A stretch of 64,000 bases of DNA from Mycobacteriales bacterium (GCA_030447385.1 JAUJOY010000001.1:559529-623528), one strand, 5' to 3'. Shown: positions 17,334 to 25,700, counted from the stretch's first letter. The notes: a model not told the origin generated them from the letters alone. Program-made: numbers and translations.

Positions 17334-19864
17334 TAGCTCCGGCCGAACAGCCCCTTGCGCTTCTTCTGCGCCGCTGCCGAGACCGGACGCGGCGCAGTGG
17401 GGCGCGGCGCCCTTGCCTCGGGGGAGGGCGGGCCGTCGTCCGCCAGACCGAGGGAGCTGAGCTCGCGCAGCAACGCGGCGGTGTCGGTGTCGGCTGCCGC
17501 GTAGGAGCGCATCTCGTCGTCGTCGTACGCCCACTCTGCCGGCGCGGGAGCCGGCGGCTCGGGCTCGGGCTCCGCCGGGGGTGCCTCCGCCGAGGCGGAC
17601 GCATAGAGCTCGGCGAAGGCGCCGGCCTGCAGATCTGCGTACGCCTCGAGATAGGCGGGATCAGGCACCCCGTCGTACGACGTCGCGTCGGGCTCAGCCG
17701 ATGCCGCCGTGCGATGCCACGCCTCGTCGTCGAAGCGGCCCTGCTCGGCGGCGGCCTGCTCGGCAGCGACCTGTGCGGCGGCGGCCCGCTCGGCGGCGGC
17801 CTGCTCGGCGGCGACCTGTGCGGCGGCGGCCTGCTCGGCAGCGGCCTGCTCGGCCGCAGCCCGCTCGGCGGCAGCCCGATCGGCCTGGTGCTGCACCTCC
17901 ACCTGCCGGGTGTACTCCGCGGCCTCTGCGGTGCGACGGACCTCTTCCCGTTGCTGGGCGTACGCGGCGGCTTCCGCGGCTTGGCGAGCCTCCTCTGCCT
18001 GCCGCGCATCCTCTGCGAGCCAGGCCTGCTCGGCGGCCTCGGCGGCGGCTCGGGCTTCCTCCGCGGCGCGGTGCTCTGCTGCCTGTCGGGCCTGCGCTTC
18101 CTGCCGCGCGTGCTCCGCGGCCTGCCACGCCTCCTCGGCCAGACGGGCCTGTTCGACCTGCCGGGCATGCTCGGCGGCGCGGCGGGCTTCCTCCTCTCGC
18201 GCGGCCTCCTCGGCCCGGCGGGCCTCCTCCAGCCGGCGGTAGTAGGCCTCAGCCTCGGCGGCGAGGCGGGCCTCCTCCGCTGCCCGCGCCTCCTCGGCGA
18301 GCCGCTGCTCCTCCGCCAGCCGCGCCTCTTCGGCCAGCCGCGCCTCCTCGGCGAGTCGGGCCTCTTCGATGAGCCGGGCCTCCTCGGCCAGCCGGTCCTC
18401 TTCGGCTAGCCGGGCTTCCTCGGCCAGCCGGGCTTCCTCGGCGAGCCGGGCTTCCTGGGCCAGCCGGTCCTCTTCGGCTAGCCGGGCTTCCTGGGCCAGC
18501 CGGTTCTCCTCGGCGAGCCGGGCTTCCTCGGCAAGCCGCGCTTCCTGTGCCGCCTGCGCCTCCGCCGCCCTTGCGGCCTCGGCCTCGGCCTCGCGTCGCA
18601 CCTCCTGCAGGTCGACGACCTCGGCGACGTGGCCCTCCGGCAGGAGGTCATCGCGTCGGGCCTGCTCGGCGGCCCGGGCCTGTTCGAGATCGGCCTGTGC
18701 GGCAACCAGCTCCTCGGCGTCGCGAGCCCGCCGCCGCGCATCCCGGCTGGCCCGCTCCTGTGCTCGTGGATCGGCAGGCGTGTCCGGCCTCCCGCTGCGG
18801 GGGGCGCGGTTCATCGGAGCCGAGAACATGTCGTCACCTGCGCTGCCGGGCCCGAGCAGCGCCGAGAGGGCCTGCGACACGCGCGAGATGGAGCCGTTGA
18901 CAGCCGCGTCGTCCGCGGGCGCTTCCAGGTGGCGGGCCTCAGCAGCGGGGTCCAGGTCCGCGTGGGGGCCGGAGCCCTGGAGGGACCGGCGACCCTGCGC
19001 CGGCACCGCCGCCGGGCGGTCCAGCCCGCTCAGCGCACCGAGCATCCGGGCCGCCAGTGCTGCCGGCCGCAGGTCAGGAGCCCCGACGAACTGCGGCTCC
19101 TCGTCGTCGTCCGGAGCCGGCTCCTCGTCCTGCTCCTCGGGGAACGCCTCCACCGCCGGCGGCTCCACCTCCAGCAGCCCCGCGGTGACGAGCGCGACGA
19201 CGACGTGCCCAGCCTCGTACAGCGTGAAGCCGCAGTCCGCCGCGAGCTCGGACAGCGTGCGCACCCCGTCGACCTTGCACAGCAGCGACCACGCCTCGGG
19301 GTCGATCTCCATCGAGTCGCCGCCGCCGGAGGAGGCCGACAGGACAGGCACGGCGTGCGGGCCGTGCACGATCCGGGTCAGGTCGGCCCACGTGCGGCGC
19401 CGCAGCTCGATGTCGGCGAGCAGGCCGGCGATGTCGGAGGCGGGGGCGACGTCGTCGCGGGTGCGCTCGTTGATGCGCAGCTTCCACGTACCCGTGCGCC
19501 ACTCGAGCAGGTCGTCGAGGCCGTCGCGTACCTGCTCCCGGACGAAGGCCTCGACGACCGCCCGGTCGACGTAGCTCAGGTGGACCAGCAGCTCGCCCAG
19601 CCGCCAGCCCTGCAGCTCGGTCCGCTGGGCCTCGAGAGCCTCGGCCAGGGCTTCTGGCGCAAGGGCGCCCCCGGACACGAGGCGGGCGCCGATCTGCGGG
19701 CGGGTGCCGGGGGGGACGACGGAGTAGATGCGTCCGTCCCGCAGGTAGATCCTGGCGACCTGGCCCTCGGGCGGGGTGAGGTGCAGGCAGCCGCTGGCAC
19801 TGCCGTCCGCGAGCTGTGTCAGGACCCGGGCAAGCGGCGTGGAGGCAAGGTCGCCCTTGAGCAC
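17333..19864 (-). CDS. PATAN (DUF4388) domain protein with long Ala/Glu coiled coil
   Basis: 843 residues. Start GTG at 19864 was chosen because GGAGGAGG lies 5 nt upstream and the PATAN domain begins at once (LKGDLASTPLARVLTQLADG). Residues ~1-110 are the PATAN/DUF4388 domain; ~180-255 (MEIDPEAWSLLCKVDGVRTL, then LVTAGLLEV) form a winged-helix-like module usual in such proteins; an acidic linker follows; ~400-760 is a charged coiled coil with RLAEE(A/D/N) hexads grading into AAAEQAAAAQV; the tail is basic, ending KKRKGLFGRS. PATAN proteins in cyanobacteria act as response-regulator output or scaffold modules. Here no receiver domain is present. The TAG stop is formed at the IS630 target TA. 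Divergent from rsiG. Function unknown; a cytosolic scaffold is the best guess. Confidence 0.8.
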   Translation of the reverse strand: MLKGDLASTPLARVLTQLADGSASGCLHLTPPEGQVARIYLRDGRIYSVVPPGTRPQIGARLVSGGALAPEALAEALEAQRTELQGWRLGELLVHLSYVDRAVVEAFVREQVRDGLDDLLEWRTGTWKLRINERTRDDVAPASDIAGLLADIELRRRTWADLTRIVHGPHAVPVLSASSGGGDSMEIDPEAWSLLCKVDGVRTLSELAADCGFTLYEAGHVVVALVTAGLLEVEPPAVEAFPEEQDEEPAPDDDEEPQFVGAPDLRPAALAARMLGALSGLDRPAAVPAQGRRSLQGSGPHADLDPAAEARHLEAPADDAAVNGSISRVSQALSALLGPGSAGDDMFSAPMNRAPRSGRPDTPADPRAQERASRDARRRARDAEELVAAQADLEQARAAEQARRDDLLPEGHVAEVVDLQEVRREAEAEAARAAEAQAAQEARLAEEARLAEENRLAQEARLAEEDRLAQEARLAEEARLAEEARLAEEDRLAEEARLIEEARLAEEARLAEEARLAEEQRLAEEARAAEEARLAAEAEAYYRRLEEARRAEEAAREEEARRAAEHARQVEQARLAEEAWQAAEHARQEAQARQAAEHRAAEEARAAAEAAEQAWLAEDARQAEEARQAAEAAAYAQQREEVRRTAEAAEYTRQVEVQHQADRAAAERAAAEQAAAEQAAAAQVAAEQAAAERAAAAQVAAEQAAAEQGRFDDEAWHRTAASAEPDATSYDGVPDPAYLEAYADLQAGAFAELYASASAEAPPAEPEPEPPAPAPAEWAYDDDEMRSYAAADTDTAALLRELSSLGLADDGPPSPEARAPRPTAPRPVSAAAQKKRKGLFGRS
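18260..18550 (-). repeat. ~18-bp tandem repeat coding for RLAEEA hexads
   Basis: Around sixteen imperfect copies of an 18-bp unit encode repeats of the type E-A-R-L-A-E inside the PATAN protein. This is a coding repeat that forms the coiled coil and is prone to copy-number change. Confidence 0.85.
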
Positions 19865-20033
19865 CTTCGCCTCCTCCGCAGCCCGGGATGCGTCCGCCAC
19901 GTTGGGGCGTCCCGCCTGTCCGGCATCGGCAGGAACCGGGTGCACGTTGAGCCGCCGCCGTGGCGTCGCCGCCCGCCCGGTGCCGGCCGACGCGGGAGGG
20001 ATCCTGCGGACCGGGCTTTGCGGCTGCGGGCAT

Positions 20034-20072
20034 CTGTCACGATGGGCTGTCACGATCGGCTGTGACGGTCGG
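20034..20072. repeat. Three 13-bp tandem repeats between the PATAN gene and rsiG
   Basis: CTGTCACGATGGG, CTGTCACGATCGG and CTGTGACGGTCGG follow one another without spacer, 35 bp upstream of the rsiG start. Spacing and position suggest binding of a regulator to a direct-repeat operator, perhaps controlling both divergent genes. The third copy is less well conserved. Confidence 0.65.
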
Positions 20073-20107
20073 CAGGGCACCTGATCCCCAGCGCGAAGGA
20101 GCACGGC

Positions 20108-20689
20108 GTGAGCGTCGAAGGCACCGCCGATGCGCCCCGGCAGGGGAACCGCCGGATCGACCGGGTGCTGGCGGAGGGCTACCTGGAGGGGCTGTCGCAG
20201 CTCTCCCTGGACGACGTGCGGACACGTCGGGCCGAGGCTGAGCAGGAGGAGGCGGACCTCTCCTACATCCGCCGCATGATCCAGGGGCGCCTCGACATCC
20301 TGCGCGCCGAGATGAACCGCCGCGACGGTGCGCTGACCGGCTCCCTGGTCGAGGGCCTCTCAACGATCCTCGCGGACGAGCCCCGAGGCGCCGCCCGGGG
20401 CATGGGTCGCCACATCACGGTGGAGCCCTCGCGCATCGACAGCCACCGACGCTACGTCGAGGCGCTCGTCGCCGACGTCGACCTGTCCGACGTGTCCGCC
20501 CGCTCCACCGACGAGCTCGCGCACGCGCTGCGCACGCTGTCGGAGGAGGAGCGGGCGGTGTCCGCCAAGCGACGCGCCCTGCACGATGTGCTGGACGCGT
20601 GCAGTGCGGAGATCACCCGCCGCTACCGCGAGGGTGAGGCTGACGTCGGCGCCCTGCTCGCTTCGCAGCCTCAACCGCCTGCGGGGTGA
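20108..20689 (+). CDS. rsiG: RsiG-type c-di-GMP-dependent anti-sigma factor
   Basis: 193 residues, predicted as two long helices in an antiparallel coiled coil. The c-di-GMP signature of Streptomyces RsiG is E(x)3S(x)2R(x)3Q(x)3D in each helix. Here it is exact in the first helix (Glu48, Ser52, Arg55, Gln59, Asp63). In the second helix it is E148, S152, R155, His159, D163, with His in place of Gln. RsiG loaded with c-di-GMP holds the sporulation sigma factor WhiG inactive until second-messenger levels fall. whiG itself is not in the window. GTG start with AAGGAG 7 nt upstream. The 13-bp repeats at 20034-20072 sit in its promoter region. The next gene starts on its stop (GTGA). Confidence 0.9.
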   Translation: MSVEGTADAPRQGNRRIDRVLAEGYLEGLSQLSLDDVRTRRAEAEQEEADLSYIRRMIQGRLDILRAEMNRRDGALTGSLVEGLSTILADEPRGAARGMGRHITVEPSRIDSHRRYVEALVADVDLSDVSARSTDELAHALRTLSEEERAVSAKRRALHDVLDACSAEITRRYREGEADVGALLASQPQPPAG

Positions 20690-21705
20690 GCCCCGGCGCG
20701 ATGCCGGGGGAGGACCACCCGGGGCCGCACGACCCTGCGCCCTCCGCCCTCCCCGTCCTCGTCGAGCTGGTCCGCAGCGGGCTCGTGGAGAGCACGCACA
20801 CCGTGTCGGTCGTGGTCCTGTCCCCGGACGGGTCCACCCGGGTCGCGCTCGGCCGGGTCGACGGGCCGATGCTTCCGCGCTCGGCGAACAAGCCGCTGCA
20901 GGCGGTCGGGCTGCTCGACGCCGGGTGGCAGGCCGGTCCCGAGGCGCTCGCGCTCGCGGCGGCGTCCCACGCCGGGGAGTCGCGCCACCTCGACGTCGTA
21001 CGCCGCATCCTCGCCGCCGCGGGACTGGCCGAGACGGCGCTGCAGTGCCCGGTGATGCTGCCGCTGTCGGAGGCCGCTGCGCACTCGCTGCTGCGCAGCG
21101 GCGGTTCCGCCACGCCGCTCACGATGAACTGCTCGGGCAAGCACGCCGCGATGCTGGCCTGCTGCGTCGCGAACGGCTGGTCGACCGAGGACTACCTGGT
21201 GCCCGGGCATCCGGTGCAGCAGGCGGTGACAGCGGGTGTCCAGCGGCTCGCGGGGGAGACCGTCCGGCACCTCGCCGTCGACGGCTGCGGTGCGCCGCAG
21301 CACGCCCTGACCCTGCGCGGCCTGGCGAGCGCCTTCCGGGCGCTGGCCACCGGGAGCGGTTCCGAGGCGCGTACTGCCGCCGCGATGCGCACGCACCCCG
21401 ACCTGCTCGGAGGCACGGGGCGCAGCGTCACCGAGCTGCTCACCGCGGTGCCCGGCGTCGTGGCCAAGGAGGGCGCCGAGGGCGTCTACGCGGCGGCGCT
21501 GCGCGACGGGGCCGCCGTCGCGGTCAAGGTCACCGACGGGGCGAACCGGGCGGCGACGCCGGTCCTCGTCGCCGGCCTCCGCCTGCTCGGCCTGTCGGGC
21601 GAGGTGCTCGACCGGTTGGCGACGGTGCCGGTCCTCGGCGGGGGTGTGGAGGTGGGGGTGCTGCGGGTGCGGCCCGGCAGCTTCCCGCTGCCTGACGCCT
21701 CGTGA
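20686..21705 (+). CDS. Asparaginase II family protein
   Basis: 339 residues from the GTG that overlaps the rsiG stop; an in-frame ATG at 20701 is an alternative. VLVELVRSGLVESTHTVSVV at the start, PRSANKPLQAVGLL, ASHAGESRH, TMNCSGKHAAMLACCV and VDGCGAPQHALTL are the conserved blocks of the asparaginase II family (PF06089). This family is not related to the EcAII type despite the name, and only a few members have been assayed for L-asparagine hydrolysis. Cytosolic, no signal peptide. Coupled translationally to rsiG, which may be only positional, as this pairing is common in actinobacteria. Confidence 0.85.
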   Translation: MSPGAMPGEDHPGPHDPAPSALPVLVELVRSGLVESTHTVSVVVLSPDGSTRVALGRVDGPMLPRSANKPLQAVGLLDAGWQAGPEALALAAASHAGESRHLDVVRRILAAAGLAETALQCPVMLPLSEAAAHSLLRSGGSATPLTMNCSGKHAAMLACCVANGWSTEDYLVPGHPVQQAVTAGVQRLAGETVRHLAVDGCGAPQHALTLRGLASAFRALATGSGSEARTAAAMRTHPDLLGGTGRSVTELLTAVPGVVAKEGAEGVYAAALRDGAAVAVKVTDGANRAATPVLVAGLRLLGLSGEVLDRLATVPVLGGGVEVGVLRVRPGSFPLPDAS

Positions 21706-21753
21706 GGGTCGATCCGCCACGCCCCTGGCCGCCCACCGCCGACTCGGCGCCCC

Positions 21754-21785
21754 GTGCTAGCAGCTGCGCGTGCAGTTGCTAGCAC
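21754..21785. promoter_or_regulatory. 32-bp inverted repeat with TGCTAGCA half-palindromes
   Basis: Arms 21754-21767 and 21772-21785 are 14 nt long and pair with a single mismatch around a 4-bp spacer. Each arm contains the 8-bp palindrome TGCTAGCA. It ends 57 bp before the TTG start of the XRE regulator, where an autoregulatory operator is expected. TAGCACTC at the right edge also resembles half of the HrcA CIRCE element, but the partner half is missing. Confidence 0.65.
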
Positions 21786-21842
21786 TCCCACGTACTGTGG
21801 TCGAGAATCCTGCGACAGCAGGTTCGCCGAAAGGAGCTCGCA

Positions 21843-22412
21843 TTGGCCGGCATCCCCGTCCGCCACCTCGGCGACTACATCCGCGAGCAGCGCGGTGCCA
21901 GCGACATCTCGCTGCGCCAGCTGGCCAAGCTGGCCGGGGTCAGCAACCCCTACCTCAGCCAGATCGAGCGCGGCCTGCGCAAGCCCAGCGCGGAGATCCT
22001 CCAGCAGATCGCCAAGGCGCTGCGGATCTCGGCCGAGGCGCTGTACGTGCAGGCCGGCATCCTCGAGCAGCGGGAGGGCAGCGGCCTGCTGGCCGACGCC
22101 ATCCACGCCGACGACGGGCTCAACGAGCGGCAGAAGCAGGTGCTGCTCGAGATCTACGACTCGTTCCGCAAGGAGAACACCGCGGCCGGCCCGGCAGCCC
22201 AGGACGCCTCCGTCTCCCTGGTCACCGCGTCCTCCGAGATGCCCCCGGCCCTCAGCACCACGCCGATCGCGTCCGCCCCGAGCACGAGAGCCCGCGCGAC
22301 GAAGAAGGCCGCCGCATCCGGCACTGCCGACTCCACTGCAGGCAAGCGGTCGCGAGCGCCTCGTCGCCGGCCGCCGGCAGACGCGCCGCCGGTGTCCGAG
22401 GACGCGGTCTAG
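21843..22412 (+). CDS. XRE-family helix-turn-helix regulator
   Basis: 189 residues. GDYIREQRGASDISLRQLAKLAGVSNPYLSQIERGLRKPSAEIL is a clean Cro/cI-type helix-turn-helix at residues ~8-52; RISAEALYVQAGILEQ follows; the last ~80 residues are Ala/Ser/Pro-rich and end in a basic stretch (KRSRAPRRRP). The TTG start has AAAGGAG 6 nt upstream. The inverted repeat at 21754-21785 is a candidate operator. This regulator followed by a DUF2516 gene is a recurring actinobacterial pair; target genes are unknown. Confidence 0.85.
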   Translation: MAGIPVRHLGDYIREQRGASDISLRQLAKLAGVSNPYLSQIERGLRKPSAEILQQIAKALRISAEALYVQAGILEQREGSGLLADAIHADDGLNERQKQVLLEIYDSFRKENTAAGPAAQDASVSLVTASSEMPPALSTTPIASAPSTRARATKKAAASGTADSTAGKRSRAPRRRPPADAPPVSEDAV

Positions 22413-22416
22413 ACCG

Positions 22417-22433
22417 CTCCCCCGCTGGGGGAG
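22417..22433 (+). terminator. Hairpin that includes the Shine-Dalgarno of the DUF2516 gene
   Basis: CTCCCCC (22417-22423), loop GCT, GGGGGAG (22427-22433): a perfect 7-bp stem just after the XRE stop. The 3' arm is part of GGGGGAGG, the ribosome binding site for the ATG at 22444. In RNA it would hide the site, so it may limit translation of the second gene, or act as a weak terminator. Confidence 0.6.
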
Positions 22434-22443
22434 GATGTCGGCC

Positions 22444-22728
22444 ATGACCTCGTACGCCCCGGAGAACCTGCTGCTGCTCGGTCTCGGGCTGGCGTTGCTG
22501 GCGCTCAAGCTGTGGGCCCTCGTCGACGCGTGCACGCGCCCGGCGCCGTACTTCCCGGCTGCCGGCAAGCTGACGAAGCTCGCCTGGGTGGCCATCCTCG
22601 CCGCGGCGGTGCTGCTGGGCGGTCTGTCGGTGCTGGGACTGTTCGGCCTGGTCGGCACGGTCGCCGCGATCGTCTACCTGGTGGACGTGCGTCCGGCCGT
22701 ACGCGACCAGCGCCCGGGCGGCTGGTGA
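22444..22728 (+). CDS. DUF2516 family small membrane protein
   Basis: 94 residues with three hydrophobic helices (LLLLGLGLALLALKLWALV; LAWVAILAAAVLLGG; LGLFGLVGTVAAIVYLV) and the DUF2516 features DACTRPAPYFPAAGKLTK and VYLVDVRPAVR. Actinobacteria-specific family of unknown role, usually downstream of an XRE regulator as here. ATG at 22444 with GGGGGAGG 8 nt upstream, partly inside a hairpin. Confidence 0.8.
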   Translation: MTSYAPENLLLLGLGLALLALKLWALVDACTRPAPYFPAAGKLTKLAWVAILAAAVLLGGLSVLGLFGLVGTVAAIVYLVDVRPAVRDQRPGGW

Positions 22729-22823
22729 CCGGGCAAGCGCCCCACCTCGGTGATCTACGCCTTGTCGGGATCGTTCCCGCTGAGCCGACCCCGAGAAGGG
22801 GAAGATCGACGCGGCAGCGGAAC

Positions 22824-23072
22824 TCAGGGGGTCGTACGGGGAGCGTGCTGGAGCTCGGGGGCCAGCCCGCCGGCCGCTTCCTGGCCGACGTGGATGAAGA
22901 CCAGCCCGTCCTCCTCGTTGCCCTTGACGCTCGCGGTCTCCCCGTTGGCCTCGTAGACCTCCACGAGCCCGGGGGCGTCCGAGGCGGCCAGGAGCCGGCG
23001 GACGCCTTCGGCGACCTTCGTCGTCTCCCCGTTCCGGATGCCACCGCGCAGGACCACCAGCTCATCGGACAT
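22824..23072 (-). CDS. Small acidic hypothetical protein
   Basis: 82 residues: MSDELVVLRGGIRNGETTKV at the start, then ASDAPGLVEVYEANGETASV, NEEDGLVFIHVGQE and a Pro-rich end. Codon use and amino-acid composition look like a real gene, and no competing gene lies on the other strand between DUF2516 and ssgB. The start has no Shine-Dalgarno; a CAGACT 7 nt upstream could be a weak leaderless -10. No family recognised. Confidence 0.5.
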   Translation of the reverse strand: MSDELVVLRGGIRNGETTKVAEGVRRLLAASDAPGLVEVYEANGETASVKGNEEDGLVFIHVGQEAAGGLAPELQHAPRTTP

Positions 23073-23257
23073 GCGTCGCAGTCTGCCCGGGGACGTCCGG
23101 GCGAACCCGCCCGGACCGGCTCGTCCCCTGCTGGGGCAAAGGTCCCGATTGCGCCGCCGCCGGCCGGGTGAGGCCGCCACGGAGCCGTCACCGCCGGGCC
23201 GACCCGTCGTTGCGCAGGGTGTCGTACGCCACACGTCGCTGAGCGAGAGGCCGGTTC

Positions 23258-23692
23258 ATGCCCCGGAACGCCACCGTACGCACCGAGCTGCAGCTCCGCC
23301 TGGTCGTGCCTGGCGGACCGTCCCTTCCGGTTCTCGCGGACGTGCGTTACGCCGCCAACGACCCGTGGGCCGTACGCGTCGCGTTCCAGGTCGGCCGGGC
23401 GGCGGACGGCGAGGACGACGCCGTGGTGGAGTGGATGTTCGCCCGCCAGCTGCTGACCGACGGCGTCGCCTGCTCGGTGGGGGATGGGGACGTGCGGGTC
23501 TGGCCCTCCATCTCGAACCACGAGCCGGTGATCAACCTGGCCATGACCTCCCCCTCCGGCTCGGCGCTGTTCGAGATGGACCGGGACGCGCTGGTGGAGT
23601 TCCTGCAGCAGACCTACCTCGCGGTCCCGACCGGGTCCGAGGAGGACCTCGTCGACCTCGACGCCGAGCTCGCCCTCCTGCTCGAGGGCTAG
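23258..23692 (+). CDS. ssgB: SsgA-like sporulation/cell-division protein, SsgB type
   Basis: 144 residues covering the whole SsgA-like domain: [55 protein letters not shown] and [19 protein letters not shown] are the usual conserved blocks. In Streptomyces, SsgB recruits FtsZ to future sporulation septa; SsgB is the member conserved in all morphologically complex actinomycetes. GAGAGG lies 7 nt before the ATG. A single SALP next to the mshA block suggests the ancestral SsgB role. It supports a sporulating or fragmenting lifestyle. Confidence 0.88.
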   Translation: MPRNATVRTELQLRLVVPGGPSLPVLADVRYAANDPWAVRVAFQVGRAADGEDDAVVEWMFARQLLTDGVACSVGDGDVRVWPSISNHEPVINLAMTSPSGSALFEMDRDALVEFLQQTYLAVPTGSEEDLVDLDAELALLLEG

Positions 23693-23699
23693 ATCCACC

Positions 23700-23717
23700 C
23701 CCGCGCTGCGCCGCGGG
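23700..23717 (+). terminator. Short GC hairpin after ssgB
   Basis: CCCGCG and CGCGGG (23700-23705 and 23712-23717) pair around a 6-nt loop, 8 bp after the ssgB stop. Small but well placed; such stems are also common by chance at this GC content. Confidence 0.35.
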
Positions 23718-23834
23718 CTCCGACGCCGGGGAAGCCTGCCCTGGCGCGCGGCGTTTCGGAGGGCGGGGCAGACTGCCTCAGCAGCGCCGGTCGGACGGCG
23801 CCGTGCAGGCGACGTTCGGCGAGAGGTGCGGCTC

Positions 23835-25154
23835 ATGACCCTGACCGCTTCGCTGACCGCGCTGTGCCCACGCCGGGTCGCCGTGCTGTCCGTGCACACC
23901 TCGCCGCTCGAGCAGCCCGGGACGGGTGACGCCGGCGGCATGAACGTCTACGTCGTCGAGACGTCCAAGCGCCTTGCCACGCTGGGCGTCGAGGTCGAGA
24001 TCTTCACCAGGGCGACCAGCAGCGACCTCCCGCCGGTGGTCGAGCTCGCGCCGGGAGTCACCGTCCGGCACCTCACCGCCGGCCCGTTCGAGGGGCTGAG
24101 CAAGGAGGACCTGCCGGCGCAGCTGTGCGCGCTGACCTCCGGCGTGCTGCGCGCCGAGGCGGCGCACGAGCCAGGCTGGTACGACGTCGTCCACTCGCAC
24201 TACTGGCTGTCGGGTCAGGTCGGCTGGCTCGCCACGGAGCGCTGGGGCACGCCGCTCGTGCACACCGCCCACACCCTCGCGAAGGTCAAGAACCTGGCCC
24301 TTGCCGACGGCGACACCCCCGAGCCGCTGCGCCGGGTGGTCGGCGAGCAGCAGGTCGTCGAGGCGGCGGACCGGCTGGTCGCCAACACCGCAGACGAGGC
24401 TCGTGAGCTCGTCGACCTGTACGGCGCCGAGCCCTCCCGGGTCGTCACCGTCGCGCCCGGGGTCGACCTCGAGCACTTCCGCCCCGGGCGGGCCGGCGAC
24501 GCGCGAAGCCGGCTCGGCGTGCGCCCGGACGCGGTGCTGCTGCTGTTCGTCGGGCGCATACAGCCGCTCAAGGCGCCCGATGTCCTGCTGCACGCCGCCG
24601 CCCGGATGCTGGAGCAGGAGGCGGCTGCCGGCGGTACCGACCTGCGGGACCGGCTCGTGATCGCGGTGGTGGGCGGTCCGAGCGGCACGGGCCTGCTGGA
24701 GCCCACCGCGCTGCAGGACCTCGCGCACTTCCTCGGCCTCGCCGACCGGGTGCGCTTTGAGTCGCCACAGGGTGGGGCGTTCCAGCGCGACCGCCTGCGC
24801 GACTGGTACCGCGCGGCGGACCTCGTCGCCGTGCCCAGCCACAACGAGTCCTTCGGCCTGGTCGCGCTGGAGGCGCAGGCCTGCGGCACGCCGGTCGTGG
24901 CGACCGACGTCGGGGGCCTGCGCACCACGGTGCGCTCCGGCCGCTCGGGGCTGCTGGTCCCCGGGCACGGCGCCGGCCAGTGGGCAGACGCTCTCCGTGC
25001 CGTGCTGGCCGACCGCAGGCGCCTGTCGCGAGGTGCTCTCGCCCACGCGACGGGCTTCTCGTGGGACGCCACCGGCGACGGTCTGATCGCGACCTACCGG
25101 CACGCGCTGGCCCAGCGACAGGGCGCGGAGCGGCTCCTGCGGGCCGCCTGGTGA
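23835..25154 (+). CDS. mshA: D-inositol-3-phosphate glycosyltransferase MshA (mycothiol synthesis)
   Basis: 439 residues, GT4 fold. The opening [20 protein letters not shown] and GGMNVYVVE, then [27 protein letters not shown] and [20 protein letters not shown] (E-x7-E), are MshA hallmarks. It joins GlcNAc from UDP-GlcNAc to inositol-1-phosphate, the first committed step of mycothiol. ATG at 23835 with GAGAGG 8 nt upstream; a GTG at 23826 is less likely. The following YbjN-like gene starts on its stop codon (GTGA). The order mshA-YbjN-gpm is conserved in mycobacteria and relatives. Confidence 0.95.
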   Translation: MTLTASLTALCPRRVAVLSVHTSPLEQPGTGDAGGMNVYVVETSKRLATLGVEVEIFTRATSSDLPPVVELAPGVTVRHLTAGPFEGLSKEDLPAQLCALTSGVLRAEAAHEPGWYDVVHSHYWLSGQVGWLATERWGTPLVHTAHTLAKVKNLALADGDTPEPLRRVVGEQQVVEAADRLVANTADEARELVDLYGAEPSRVVTVAPGVDLEHFRPGRAGDARSRLGVRPDAVLLLFVGRIQPLKAPDVLLHAAARMLEQEAAAGGTDLRDRLVIAVVGGPSGTGLLEPTALQDLAHFLGLADRVRFESPQGGAFQRDRLRDWYRAADLVAVPSHNESFGLVALEAQACGTPVVATDVGGLRTTVRSGRSGLLVPGHGAGQWADALRAVLADRRRLSRGALAHATGFSWDATGDGLIATYRHALAQRQGAERLLRAAW

Positions 25155-25654
25155 GCACCGTCCACGACAGCGCCGTCCACGACACGCTGAAGAGCGCGCT
25201 GGACGAGGCCGGCCTGGACTACAGCTCCCCCGGGAAGGGCCAGTTCCTCGTCGTCCTGCCGGGGACCCACAAGCTCGCCACCCACTGCTGGCTCGTCGCC
25301 GGCCGGCACAGCCTGCTCGTCGAGGCGTTCGTCGTGCGCAAGCCCGACGAGAACGCCGAGGAGTTCGGCCGCTTCCTGCTGCGCCGCAACGCCCGGATGT
25401 ACGCCGTGGCGTTCTGCACCGATCCGGTCGGCGACGTCTACCTGGTCGGGCGGCTGCCGCTGGCAGCGGTCACCGCCGACGAGGTGGACCGGATCCTCGG
25501 CGCCGTCCTGCAGTACGCCGACGAGGCCTTCGACCCGCTGCTGGAGATCGGGTTCGCCTCCTCGATCCGTCGTGAGTGGGCCTGGCGGCAGAAGAACGGC
25601 GAGTCGACGGCCAACCTCGCCGCCTTCGCGCGCTTCGCCGACCCGGACCGCTGA
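25151..25654 (+). CDS. YbjN-domain protein (Rv0487-like)
   Basis: 167 residues. [55 protein letters not shown] and [12 protein letters not shown] are typical of the YbjN fold related to type III secretion chaperones. The bacterial family has been linked to stress responses, but this subgroup has no assigned function. It starts by GTGA overlap on mshA and is followed by gpmA after 46 bp. The constant mshA-YbjN linkage hints at a link with mycothiol metabolism, which is inference only. Confidence 0.85.
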   Translation: MSTVHDSAVHDTLKSALDEAGLDYSSPGKGQFLVVLPGTHKLATHCWLVAGRHSLLVEAFVVRKPDENAEEFGRFLLRRNARMYAVAFCTDPVGDVYLVGRLPLAAVTADEVDRILGAVLQYADEAFDPLLEIGFASSIRREWAWRQKNGESTANLAAFARFADPDR

Positions 25655-25700
25655 GGGGGCCCTTCCCCACGGCAGCGGCCGCTACGGGAGGATCATGCTC

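Noticed and set aside
18260..18550. CRISPR-like regular spacing of near-identical units
   Set aside because: The 18-bp units are contiguous, without spacers, in frame and encode coiled-coil hexads.
18629..20065. Long open frame on the plus strand opposite the PATAN gene
   Set aside because: It runs antisense to a gene with clear domain motifs and strong start signals; its translation is arginine/valine noise typical of GC-rich antisense frames.
21776..21786. CIRCE element for HrcA
   Set aside because: Only a TAGCACTC half site is present; no GAGTGCTA partner at 9-bp spacing.
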